A DNA stretch of 9,467 bases, taken from contig JBGPIT010000188.1 of NCBI GenBank assembly GCA_041485125.1, positions 1 through 9,467 on the forward strand, read 5' to 3'. This DNA is from JBGPIT01 sp041485125 (GTDB taxonomy: Bacteria; Desulfobacterota; Binatia; UTPRO1). Of the stretch, positions 1 through 6,041 are shown one piece after another; position 1 is the first letter of the stretch; each line of letters begins with the position of its first letter. Under the pieces are notes generated by a model, which was not told the DNA's origin, searched no databases, and worked only from the letters and a program-made list of their open reading frames with translations. The translations under genes were made by a program, and so were the position numbers.

Positions 1-1433
1 CCGTCGAGGGCAAGGATCTCGTCGAGCGGCCGTCCGCTGCGCTCGGTGAGAAGGCGCGCCACCGCGGCCGCGCAGTAGAATCCTTGGCAGCGGCCGAGCA
101 CCGCGCGGGTGCGGCGGCGGAGCCCGTCGACGCTGCGGGCGGGAATGACGGCAGCGGTCGCGTCCGCGATCTCGCCGCGCGTGACGCGCTCGCAGTGGCA
201 GACGATCCGCCCGTAGTCGGGATTCGCCGCGATCATCGCGGCCGACTGGTAGGGGCGCGGAGCGGCCTCGCCGATGTTCGGCATGCGGATGCGGCGCCGC
301 TCGGCGATCGGCGTCAGGGCGACGCCCATCTCGCGCAGGCCCTCGATGACGTGCTCGGCGATCGCCATCGCCGCCGTGAGGCCGGTCGAGCGGATGCCGC
401 CGACGCAGACGTAACGTTGCGCGGCGTGGAAGGCGATCTGGTAGTCGGTGTGCTCGGTCGCGGCGCGGAGGCCGACGTAGACGGCCGTCACCTCCTCGTC
501 GAGGAGCGCCGGTACGATGCGGCGGCCCTTGTCGAGCAAGCCCGCGAGACCCGCGGCGGTCGAGACCGTCGCGCCCTTGTCGGGGACGTCCTCGGCGGTC
601 GGACCGAGCATGACGTTGCCGAAGACGGTTGGGCTCACCAGCACACCTTTGGTCACTCTGGTCGGCACCGGCAGGATCACGTGAGCGACGAGCGGGCGTG
701 CCAGCTTGTCGAAGACGATGAGCTCGCCGCGACGCGGGACGACGGAGAAGCCGGCGTGACCGAAGAGCCGATCGATCGTGTCGGCGTGGAGCCCGGCCGC
801 ATTCACCACGCAGCGTGCGCGCAACGTGCCGCGCGGAGTCGCGAGCGCGTATCCGGCATCGGCGGTGCCCGTGATTGCCTCGACCGGCGCGTCGAGCACG
901 AGCTCGACGCCGTTCACCACCGCGTCGGTGGCGAGTGCCAGCGGCGTCGTGAACGGGCAGACGATGCCTTCGTCCGGAATCGCGAGCGCGCCGAGCGCGC
1001 CCGGGCCGAGGTGTGGCTCGCGCCCGTAGAGCTCCTCTGCCGTGAGCGGGCGCGCGGCGGCGTATCCGTTCCGCGCCGCCGTCTCGGCGATCGCCGGCAA
1101 GGCCGCGAGTTGCTCCGCGTCCCACGCGACCAAGAGCGCGCCGAGCGGCTCGGTGGGGATGCCGACCTCCGCCGCGTAGGCGCCGAGCAGGCGATGGCCG
1201 CGGCGCACCAGGCGCGCTTCCAGAGTGCCGGGCTTGGCGTCGAATCCGGTGTGGAGGATCGCCGTGTTCGCCTTGCTGGTGCCGGTACCGACGTCCGACG
1301 CCGCCTCGATGAGGGCGCACCGCAAGCGGAAGCCGGCGAGCTCGCGCGCGATCGCGGCGCCGACGACGCCGGCGCCGATCACGGCGACGTCGTAGATCGA
1401 ATCGTCGCCTGCGTGCTGCGGCTCCCGACTCAT
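1..1433 (-). CDS. GlpA-type FAD-dependent glycerol-3-phosphate dehydrogenase with C-terminal BFD [2Fe-2S] domain (3' end off window)
   Basis: The visible 477 residues read through the left edge. Residues 15-43 form the FAD Rossmann motif (DVAVIGAGVVGAAIARELAG, then E43 for the adenosine ribose). A GTSKANTAILHTGFDAKPGT block near residues 50-69 is typical of the COG0579/GlpA branch of the DAO fold. The C-terminus carries C412-x-C414 and C449-x4-C454 (GRCQGFYC), the BFD-like [2Fe-2S] site known from anaerobic GlpA and clostridial relatives. By family, it oxidises glycerol 3-phosphate to dihydroxyacetone phosphate and passes electrons to a partner flavoprotein or quinone. Relatives are about 480-500 residues, so only a short tail is missing. 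The ATG lies 7 bp after the kinase stop, without a clear Shine-Dalgarno site, which suggests translational coupling. A related 2-hydroxyacid oxidase (LhgO-like) is the main alternative, but the adjacent kinase favours glycerol 3-phosphate. Confidence 0.87.
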   Translation of the reverse strand, partial: MSREPQHAGDDSIYDVAVIGAGVVGAAIARELAGFRLRCALIEAASDVGTGTSKANTAILHTGFDAKPGTLEARLVRRGHRLLGAYAAEVGIPTEPLGALLVAWDAEQLAALPAIAETAARNGYAAARPLTAEELYGREPHLGPGALGALAIPDEGIVCPFTTPLALATDAVVNGVELVLDAPVEAITGTADAGYALATPRGTLRARCVVNAAGLHADTIDRLFGHAGFSVVPRRGELIVFDKLARPLVAHVILPVPTRVTKGVLVSPTVFGNVMLGPTAEDVPDKGATVSTAAGLAGLLDKGRRIVPALLDEEVTAVYVGLRAATEHTDYQIAFHAAQRYVCVGGIRSTGLTAAMAIAEHVIEGLREMGVALTPIAERRRIRMPNIGEAAPRPYQSAAMIAANPDYGRIVCHCERVTRGEIADATAAVIPARSVDGLRRRTRAVLGRCQGFYCAAAVARLLTERSGRPLDEILALD

Positions 1434-1440
1434 CGTGCGC

Positions 1441-2865
1441 CTAGAGATCGCTCGCGCGCTCGGCGGCGCGGCGCCAACGCACGAGCCGTTCGCGCGCGGC
1501 GTCGGGCGAGAGCCGGGGCTCGTAGACCGCGGTCGGACGCCACGCGCCGACCGCGTCTTGCGACGTCGCCGCCGCGCCCATCGCCAACCGCGCGAGCGCC
1601 GCGACCCCGTGCGCGGTCGCGTCCGGCGAGGGATGGACCTCGATCGGAATCTGCAAGAGATCCGCTTGCGCCTGCATCAACGCGGTCGAGCGGGTGAGGC
1701 CGCCGTCGACGCGCAGGCGCGTGAGCGGCCGGCCGAGATCGGCGGCGATCGCGCCGGCGAGGACTGCGATCTGCGCGGCGATCCCCCAGAGCGTCGCGCG
1801 CGCGAGGTCCGCCCGCTCGGTTGCGAGCGAGAGGCCGACGAAGCTCGCGCGCGCCGACGGCTGCCAGAACGGCGCCGCCAGGCCCGCGAGCGCGGGGACG
1901 AAGAGCACCTCCGACTCGTCCGAGCCGCCGGCGACGAGACCGTCGAGCTCCGCCGGATCACCGGCGAGGCCGATGCGTCGCAGCCATTCGACCGCGGCTC
2001 CGGCAGTATAGACCTGCCCGTCGAGACAGTAGGTCGCGACGCCGGCGAGCCGCCACGCGACCGACGACGCGAGTCCCGACGACGAGCGCGAGGGAGTGCC
2101 TCCGGTCGAGGCCAGAATGAACGCGCCGGTGCCGTAGGTGCACTTCGCGTCGCCCGCCGCGAAACATCCTTGCGCGTAGAGCGCGGCTTGCTGGTCGACG
2201 GCGATGCCGGCGACGGGCACGGCACCGCCGAAGACGCTCGTCTCGCCGACGATCGCCGCGCAGTCGGCGATCTCGGGCAGCGTCGTCGGATCGACGCCGA
2301 AGATCGCGCAGGCCTCCGCCGACCACGCAACCCGGTCGAGATCGAGGAGGAGCGTACGTGACGCGGTCGCCGCGTCGGTGACGAAGGCACCGGCGAGGCG
2401 ATGGAGCAGCCAGACGTCGGTCGTGGTCGCGATGCCGTCGCGCGTGACGTGCTCCCGCAGCCAGGCGATCTTCGGCGCGGCGAAGTACGGATCGAGCGGC
2501 AGTCCTGTCGTCGCGGTGAGGCTCGGAGCGTGCGCGCGCACGCGCTCGCACACGCTCACGGCGCGACGATCTTGCCAGGAGAGCGCCGTCGAGCGCGGCG
2601 CGCCGCTCTGCCGGTCCCAGGCGAGCACCGTCTCGCCTTGGTTCGCGAGCGCGACCGCGTCGAGCGCAACGCCGGCGCGACCGAGCGCGGCGCGGCCGGC
2701 GTCGACGATCGAGCGCCACAGCTCCTCGGGATCCTGCTCGACCGCTCCGCCCGGTGACGCGCGCGGGTGGAGCGGTGCCGTCGCGGCGCCGAGGACGGTG
2801 TGGCCGTCGCCGATCACGAGCGCCTTCGTCGCCGACGTGCCCTGATCGATCGCGAGGACGTGCAC
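1441..2865 (-). CDS. FGGY-family carbohydrate kinase, glycerol-kinase-like
   Basis: This 474-residue two-domain FGGY kinase would phosphorylate glycerol or a related polyol with ATP. Visible motifs (numbered from the GTG start) are AIDQGTSATKA (5-15), VEQDPEELW (42-50), NQGET (75-79), SWQDRR (96-101), DPYF (125-128), VDQQAAL (223-229, catalytic Asp 224), TYGTGAF (243-249), the FVPALAGLAAPFW block (322-334) and RVDGGLTRS (385-393). These line up with E. coli GlpK, including counterparts of its Trp, Tyr, Asp, Gln and Phe glycerol contacts. However, the Arg of the GlpK QRET motif is Gly 77 here, so the preferred substrate may differ. I chose GTG 2865 because conserved sequence begins immediately and it leaves a gap to the divergent gene; an in-frame ATG at 2943 would overlap that gene. 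No Shine-Dalgarno site is seen. It is the first gene of an operon with the downstream dehydrogenase. Confidence 0.88.
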   Translation of the reverse strand: MHVLAIDQGTSATKALVIGDGHTVLGAATAPLHPRASPGGAVEQDPEELWRSIVDAGRAALGRAGVALDAVALANQGETVLAWDRQSGAPRSTALSWQDRRAVSVCERVRAHAPSLTATTGLPLDPYFAAPKIAWLREHVTRDGIATTTDVWLLHRLAGAFVTDAATASRTLLLDLDRVAWSAEACAIFGVDPTTLPEIADCAAIVGETSVFGGAVPVAGIAVDQQAALYAQGCFAAGDAKCTYGTGAFILASTGGTPSRSSSGLASSVAWRLAGVATYCLDGQVYTAGAAVEWLRRIGLAGDPAELDGLVAGGSDESEVLFVPALAGLAAPFWQPSARASFVGLSLATERADLARATLWGIAAQIAVLAGAIAADLGRPLTRLRVDGGLTRSTALMQAQADLLQIPIEVHPSPDATAHGVAALARLAMGAAATSQDAVGAWRPTAVYEPRLSPDAARERLVRWRRAAERASDL

Positions 2866-2871
2866 CGGCCG

Positions 2872-2901
2872 CTCATAGGCCGCTGGCGGCGAGAGCGTCA
2901 A
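2872..2901 (-). promoter_or_regulatory. Candidate sigma70-type promoter for the kinase operon
   Basis: On the minus strand, TTGACG (complement of 2896-2901, 5 of 6 matches to TTGACA) is followed after 18 bp by TATGAG (complement of 2872-2877, 4 of 6 to TATAAT). Transcription would start about 7 bp further on, at or next to the GTG start of the kinase, giving a leaderless or nearly leaderless mRNA. This is a pattern match only. Confidence 0.35.
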
Positions 2902-2918
2902 ATGCGTAGCGTGACGTG

Positions 2919-4061
2919 ATGGAGAAACGAGTCGCACCGGCACCGGCGCGCGACGTCGAGCAGGCCTGGGGCGTGCCGCCCTGGCGCGTCGCGACCCGTG
3001 TGCCCGCGGCGGCGCTGCCCGATCGCGTCGACGTCGCCGTCGTCGGCGGCGGCTTCACCGGTCTCAGCGCGGCGTACCACCTCGCGCGCGCCGGCGTGCC
3101 GGTCGCGCTGCTCGAGGCCGGGCGCATCGGTGCCGGCGCCAGCGGCCGGACCGGCGGCATCGTCCTCGAAGGCACCGCGACCGGGCCGCTCGACCGCGTC
3201 ACCGACTGCGTCGATGGCCTGGCGCGTCTCGCCGCCGAGGCGGCGATCGACTGCGACCTCCAACTCGACGGGTGCTGGGAGATCGCCCACGCGGTTCCCG
3301 GCGGATCGCGCGTCCTCGCTTGGTCGGACGGCGATGCCGCCGTCGACGTCGTGGAGACGGTTCCCGGCGGCAGCGTCGATCCGGGCGCGCTGGTCAGTGG
3401 TCTCGCGGACGCCGCGCTCGCTGCCGGCGCGAGCGTGCACGAGACGACGCCGGTCGCGACGCTCGCGCGCGAGCCGTCACCGATCTTGGTGCTCGCCGAC
3501 GGGCGCCGGGTGCGCTGCGGGCGCGTCGTCCTCGCGCTCAACGCGTATACGCCGGCGCTCGTGCCGCTGCGGACCTTCACGCCCGCGCTGACGTACGCGA
3601 TCGCGACCGTCCCGGTCGACGAGGCGCTGCTCGCCGCGATCGGTCTCGCGGCGCGGCGGCCGTTTTACACGATCGATCTGCCGTACCTCTGGGGTCGCGT
3701 CACCACCGATCGCCGGCTGATCTTCGGCGCGGGTCTCAGCTTCGACGCGGCCGCGGATCTCACCCGGCTCGACCTCACGCAGGCGGGGCCGGCGGTGGCA
3801 TTGGCGCGACTCGAGGAGCGCGTGCGCGGCCTCCACCCGCAGCTCGCGAGCATCCGGATCGAGCACCGCTGGGGCGGTCCGATCGCGTTCCTTCGCGATC
3901 GACCGCCGTTGCTCGGTTGGTACGGCGAGTCGCGCGACGTCCTCGTGAGCGGCGGCTACGCCGGGCACGGCGTCGCGCTCAGCGTGCGCGCCGGCGCGCT
4001 TGCGGCGGCGGCAATCGCCGGCGGCGCGACGCTGCCGCCCTGGGGCGCGCTCCCCGACTGA
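2919..4061 (+). CDS. DAO-fold FAD-dependent oxidoreductase (amine / amino-acid oxidase type)
   Basis: This 380-residue flavoprotein has an N-terminal FAD motif at residues 38-66 (DVAVVGGGFTGLSAAYHLA, then E66) followed by GAGASGRTGG (71-80). The latter corresponds to the ASGRNGG block of gamma-glutamylputrescine, sarcosine and glycine oxidase relatives. The C-terminus has the matching FAD segment SGGYAGHGVALS (about 347-358), and a strand pair with RLIFGAGLS fits the substrate domain. No signal peptide is seen, so it is presumably cytoplasmic. The family oxidises C-N bonds of amines or amino acids to imines with release of hydrogen peroxide or transfer of electrons; the substrate cannot be read from sequence. 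It is divergent from the kinase operon. ATG 2919 is preferred over the adjacent GTG 2916, although neither has a clear Shine-Dalgarno site. At 380 residues it is shorter than PuuB (about 426) and close to glycine oxidase (about 369). Confidence 0.85.
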   Translation: MEKRVAPAPARDVEQAWGVPPWRVATRVPAAALPDRVDVAVVGGGFTGLSAAYHLARAGVPVALLEAGRIGAGASGRTGGIVLEGTATGPLDRVTDCVDGLARLAAEAAIDCDLQLDGCWEIAHAVPGGSRVLAWSDGDAAVDVVETVPGGSVDPGALVSGLADAALAAGASVHETTPVATLAREPSPILVLADGRRVRCGRVVLALNAYTPALVPLRTFTPALTYAIATVPVDEALLAAIGLAARRPFYTIDLPYLWGRVTTDRRLIFGAGLSFDAAADLTRLDLTQAGPAVALARLEERVRGLHPQLASIRIEHRWGGPIAFLRDRPPLLGWYGESRDVLVSGGYAGHGVALSVRAGALAAAAIAGGATLPPWGALPD

Positions 4062-4178
4062 CGACACGTCGCCGGCGCGCAGCGCGCACGGATGACGCTA
4101 CGACATCGCGCGCAGCGAGCGCGGTCGGCATGCGGCGGCAGCGTCACGTTTGTAGCGAGCCGGCGCGTCGTGGTGGCG

Positions 4179-4194
4179 GTTCGCCCATGCGAAC
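4179..4194. repeat. Inverted repeat GTTCGC-CCAT-GCGAAC in the 268-bp gap before the Cys-rich gene
   Basis: A perfect 6-bp inverted repeat with a 4-bp centre lies about 135 bp upstream of the next start codon. It could be an operator or a hairpin closing transcription of the upstream oxidase; there is no T-tract, so it is not a classic intrinsic terminator. Apart from this and the Shine-Dalgarno site, I see no convincing promoter, RNA or small gene in 4062-4329. Confidence 0.35.
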
Positions 4195-4315
4195 GGATGA
4201 GTCGGACGCGCTGACGGTCGCCGGCGCGCTTCGCATCGGTGCGTTCTGCCGCGACATTCGGCGCCGTGCCGCAGATCGCCCCGTACGGGCATTGCGCTTG
4301 CTCTGGGTCATTCGC

Positions 4316-4323
4316 AAAGGAGA
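4316..4323 (+). promoter_or_regulatory. Strong Shine-Dalgarno site
   Basis: AAAGGAGA ends 6 bp before ATG 4330 and fixes this start against the overlapping longer frame that begins at 4239. Confidence 0.8.
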
Positions 4324-4329
4324 CAGCTC

Positions 4330-4761
4330 ATGCGCACGATCATCACGATATCCGCCGTAATCATCTCGGGGTTGCTCGTCGCCGGCTCGGCGAAGGCACA
4401 GGACTGCTCAGTCAGCTGTCAGCAGGAATGCAAACAGGAGGCAGCGCAGTGCGCGGCCGAGGTCGCGTTCGACATGCGCGCCGGGAAGTTTTCCTGCGAA
4501 TCCGATTTCGACACCGCGAAGCTCGGATGCGACGCGGACGCTCTCGCGGCGCGCGGCGATTGCACCGGCTTGTGCGGCGTCGACTCGCGCGACTGCCTGA
4601 GCGGGGCGAAGCTGGACCTCAAGGATTGCAAGAGCGCCGCGAAGGACGACTTCGGCGCCTGCATGGCGGATCTCGCCGGCGTCGCGCAAGACGAGAAGCT
4701 CTCGTGCGCGGACGATTCGGCGAGCTGTCTCGGCCTCTGCGGCGGCGGCGGCGTGCAGTAA
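4330..4761 (+). CDS. Secreted cysteine-rich protein of unknown function (14 Cys in helix-periodic spacing)
   Basis: The 143-residue product starts with a clear Sec signal peptide: MRTI, a hydrophobic core at residues 4-18, then AGSAKA with likely cleavage after Ala 23. The mature part of about 120 residues has 14 cysteines at 26, 30, 34, 41, 56, 67, 78, 82, 89, 100, 111, 126, 133 and 137. Every gap is 4, 7, 11 or 15, close to multiples of the 3.6-residue helix turn, so the cysteines should lie along one face of successive helices. An even count and an exported location suggest seven disulfides in a stapled helical bundle; metal binding through CxxxC pairs is an alternative. The chain is rich in Asp, Ala and Lys, and has no CxxCH haem motif and no lipobox. 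I do not recognise the family. The gene stands alone, 160 bp before another exported protein on the same strand. Confidence 0.88.
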   Translation: MRTIITISAVIISGLLVAGSAKAQDCSVSCQQECKQEAAQCAAEVAFDMRAGKFSCESDFDTAKLGCDADALAARGDCTGLCGVDSRDCLSGAKLDLKDCKSAAKDDFGACMADLAGVAQDEKLSCADDSASCLGLCGGGGVQ

Positions 4762-4800
4762 CCGGCCGACCTGCGCCGTTGCCGCTCGAGCGCCCCGCTG

Positions 4801-4824
4801 TCCGTCGCCCCCCCCCCCGACGGA
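4801..4824. repeat. C11 homopolymer flanked by a 6-bp inverted repeat
   Basis: TCCGTC (4801-4806) and GACGGA (4819-4824) are perfect inverted copies around G plus a run of 11 C (4808-4818). RNA could form a hairpin with a C-rich loop just downstream of the Cys-rich gene. No T-tract follows, so a role in termination is doubtful. The rest of the 160-bp gap holds nothing else I can name until the hairpin before 4922. Confidence 0.5.
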
Positions 4825-4897
4825 TGCCGGGGCGTTCGTCGTTGCGGGGCCGTACGGACCGCTCGCGCTTGACCGTCCCGGCGAATCTGACAAAGGA

Positions 4898-4919
4898 ACT
4901 CTCCACACGGGAGGAGAGT
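4898..4919 (+). promoter_or_regulatory. Shine-Dalgarno site embedded in a 7-bp hairpin
   Basis: GGGAGGAG at 4909-4916 is a strong ribosome binding site 5 bp before ATG 4922. It overlaps an inverted repeat, ACTCTCC (4898-4904) and GGAGAGT (4913-4919), with an 8-nt loop. The folded mRNA would cover the GGAG core, so translation of the repeat protein may depend on opening this stem. The inverted repeat is seen directly; regulation is inferred. Confidence 0.5.
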
Positions 4920-4921
4920 CG

Positions 4922-5671
4922 ATGGCGCATACGTCCGACCACGAAGCGATGGCCGCGCGGATGGCGGCGTTGGAGCGACAGATCCGCGGCATGCGACGCC
5001 TCGGCGTCGTCGTGCTGGCCGTCGTCGGCGTCGCGCTCACGGTCGCCGCCGGTCCCGCCGCCTCGATCGTCAGGGCGCGCATGTTCATCGTCGTCGACGA
5101 CCACGGCAAGGAGCGGGCGCAGCTCGGGCTCTCGTCGGACGGCGAGGCGCTGCTCAGCCTCCTCGATGCCCGCGAGACCCACCGCGCGTCGTTCGGGCTC
5201 TATGACGGCGGTGAGCCGTATCTGAAGCTCGCCGAGAAGCGGGGACGCACGCGCGTGACGCTGCAGGCGATGGACGACGAGCGGGGCGGCCGGCTCACCG
5301 GCCTCTATCTCGCCGACGAGCGCGCCCGGTCGCGCGCGATGCTGACGCTCGACGACGGCGACACGCCGGCGCTCACCTTCCTCGACGGCGACGGCCACAG
5401 CCGGCTCTGGATGGCGGGCGACGCGAGGGGCGCGACCTTCCTCGTCCTCGGTGATGAGCGCGGCCGCCCACGACTCTCGCTGCGGAGCGACGACGACGGC
5501 AAGCCGGCGATGCAGCTCTTCGACCGCAACCAGCGCCCGCGCTTGATCATGGCGATGGACGGGCCCGACAGCCCGTCGCTCACGCTCAGCGATCGGAACG
5601 GCGCGACGCTCTTCGCCGCGCCGCCGTCGGCGGCACGGGTCGCGGCGGTCGCGCCGCCGATGCCGCGCTAG
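4922..5671 (+). CDS. Membrane-anchored protein with eight 23-residue repeats, function unknown
   Basis: The 249-residue product begins with an amphipathic, possibly coiled-coil segment (about 6-26, ending in basic R22, R25 and R26). One transmembrane helix follows (about 27-47), predicting a short cytoplasmic N-terminus and an exported C-terminal region. From residue 59 onward the chain is a tandem repeat, described separately. The last 18 residues are Ala/Pro-rich. ATG 4922 is fixed by the strong GGGAGGAG site. Regular polar-hydrophobic alternation around the repeat core suggests stacked beta-strands (beta-solenoid or propeller-like), but no catalytic motif, cysteine or sorting signal is visible. 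I do not recognise a named family; a structural or binding role at the cell surface or periplasm is inferred. The downstream minus-strand gene converges on it with only 7 bp between stops and no terminator. Confidence 0.87.
   Translation: MAHTSDHEAMAARMAALERQIRGMRRLGVVVLAVVGVALTVAAGPAASIVRARMFIVVDDHGKERAQLGLSSDGEALLSLLDARETHRASFGLYDGGEPYLKLAEKRGRTRVTLQAMDDERGGRLTGLYLADERARSRAMLTLDDGDTPALTFLDGDGHSRLWMAGDARGATFLVLGDERGRPRLSLRSDDDGKPAMQLFDRNQRPRLIMAMDGPDSPSLTLSDRNGATLFAAPPSAARVAAVAPPMPR
5096..5614 (+). repeat. Coding tandem repeat, 8 units of 23 residues (69 bp)
   Basis: The pattern D/E-x5-R-x-x-L/F recurs with acidic residues at 59, 82, 105, 132, 155, 178, 201 and 224. The paired Arg stands at 65, 88, 111, 138, 161, 184 and 207. 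All steps are exactly 23 residues except one of 27 between units 3 and 4, where four residues (around DDERGG) are inserted. A typical unit reads LGDERGRPRLSLRSDDDGKP. The eighth unit is incomplete and lacks the Arg. The nucleotide copies have diverged, so the array is old rather than a recent expansion. Confidence 0.85.
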
Positions 5672-5678
5672 TTCGACA

Positions 5679-5972
5679 CTAGTCTTCGTCGCCGCCGCTG
5701 TCGCGCTTCAGACGCTCGATGTCGTCGTCGATGTCGAGGGTGTCCTCGTGGTTGTGGATCATGGTGCGGCGCGCCTGCTTCGCCTTCTTGAGCTTGATGC
5801 GTAGCGCTCTCTCGCGCTCCTCGGCATCGCTCTCGCGCTCGCCTTCCTTGCGGCTCTTACGCTGCTCCTGCTCGTACTTCTCTTCGAGCGTCGAATTGCG
5901 CGCGACCGCGGTCGTCGCGAACGACGGCGTGAACAGCATCACGCTGACGAAGATGATGAGGAGTGTCCGCAC
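5679..5972 (-). CDS. Small secreted, highly charged coiled-coil-like protein
   Basis: From GTG 5972 the product is 97 residues: a signal peptide (RTLLIIFVSVMLF core, cleavage likely after AVA at residue 24), then a strongly charged helix at about 28-69 rich in Glu, Lys and Arg, and an acidic tail (LDIDDDIERLKRD, then GGDED). GTG 5972 is chosen because GAGGT (complement of 5980-5984) stands 7 bp upstream and the signal peptide begins at once; an ATG at 6041 would add 23 residues and overlap the molybdoenzyme gene. No cysteines or known motifs are seen. The charged helix suggests a periplasmic partner- or polymer-binding role, but the function is unknown. It lies 40 bp downstream of the molybdoenzyme on the same strand, so read-through is possible, though a separate promoter is also visible. 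Confidence 0.75.
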   Translation of the reverse strand: MRTLLIIFVSVMLFTPSFATTAVARNSTLEEKYEQEQRKSRKEGERESDAEERERALRIKLKKAKQARRTMIHNHEDTLDIDDDIERLKRDSGGDED

Positions 5973-6011
5973 GGGTGGTACCTCGCGATACGGGGGGATT
6001 GGGCAGACGGA

Positions 6012-6041
6012 TCTATACCCCGGCGATCGCGCCACCGACAA
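6012..6041 (-). promoter_or_regulatory. Candidate promoter for the small charged protein
   Basis: On the minus strand, TTGTCG (complement of 6036-6041) and TATAGA (complement of 6012-6017) are separated by 18 bp, each matching 4 of 6 consensus bases. It sits in the last codons of the molybdoenzyme gene and would give a leader of about 35 nt carrying the GAGGT site. Confidence 0.3.

Noticed and set aside
84..1697. Long plus-strand open frame of 537 residues
   Set aside because: It is antisense to the GlpA-type dehydrogenase, has Arg/Ala/Asp-rich shadow composition and no domain motif.
2866..2943. ATG 2943 as start of the FGGY kinase
   Set aside because: It adds 26 non-conserved residues and overlaps the divergent oxidase; the family sequence starts at GTG 2865.
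4801..4824. Intrinsic terminator after the Cys-rich gene
   Set aside because: A short stem is present, but no T-tract follows.
4239..5225. Plus-strand open frame of 328 residues spanning two genes
   Set aside because: It runs out of frame through the Cys-rich gene and into the repeat-protein gene; both of those have strong ribosome binding sites and coherent signal or membrane segments.
5672..5678. Bidirectional terminator between the convergent genes
   Set aside because: Only 7 bp separate the stops and no stem with flanking A/T runs is visible.
5973..6041. ATG 6041 as start of the small charged protein
   Set aside because: It overlaps the end of the molybdoenzyme and puts 23 polar residues before the signal peptide; GTG 5972 has a GAGGT site.
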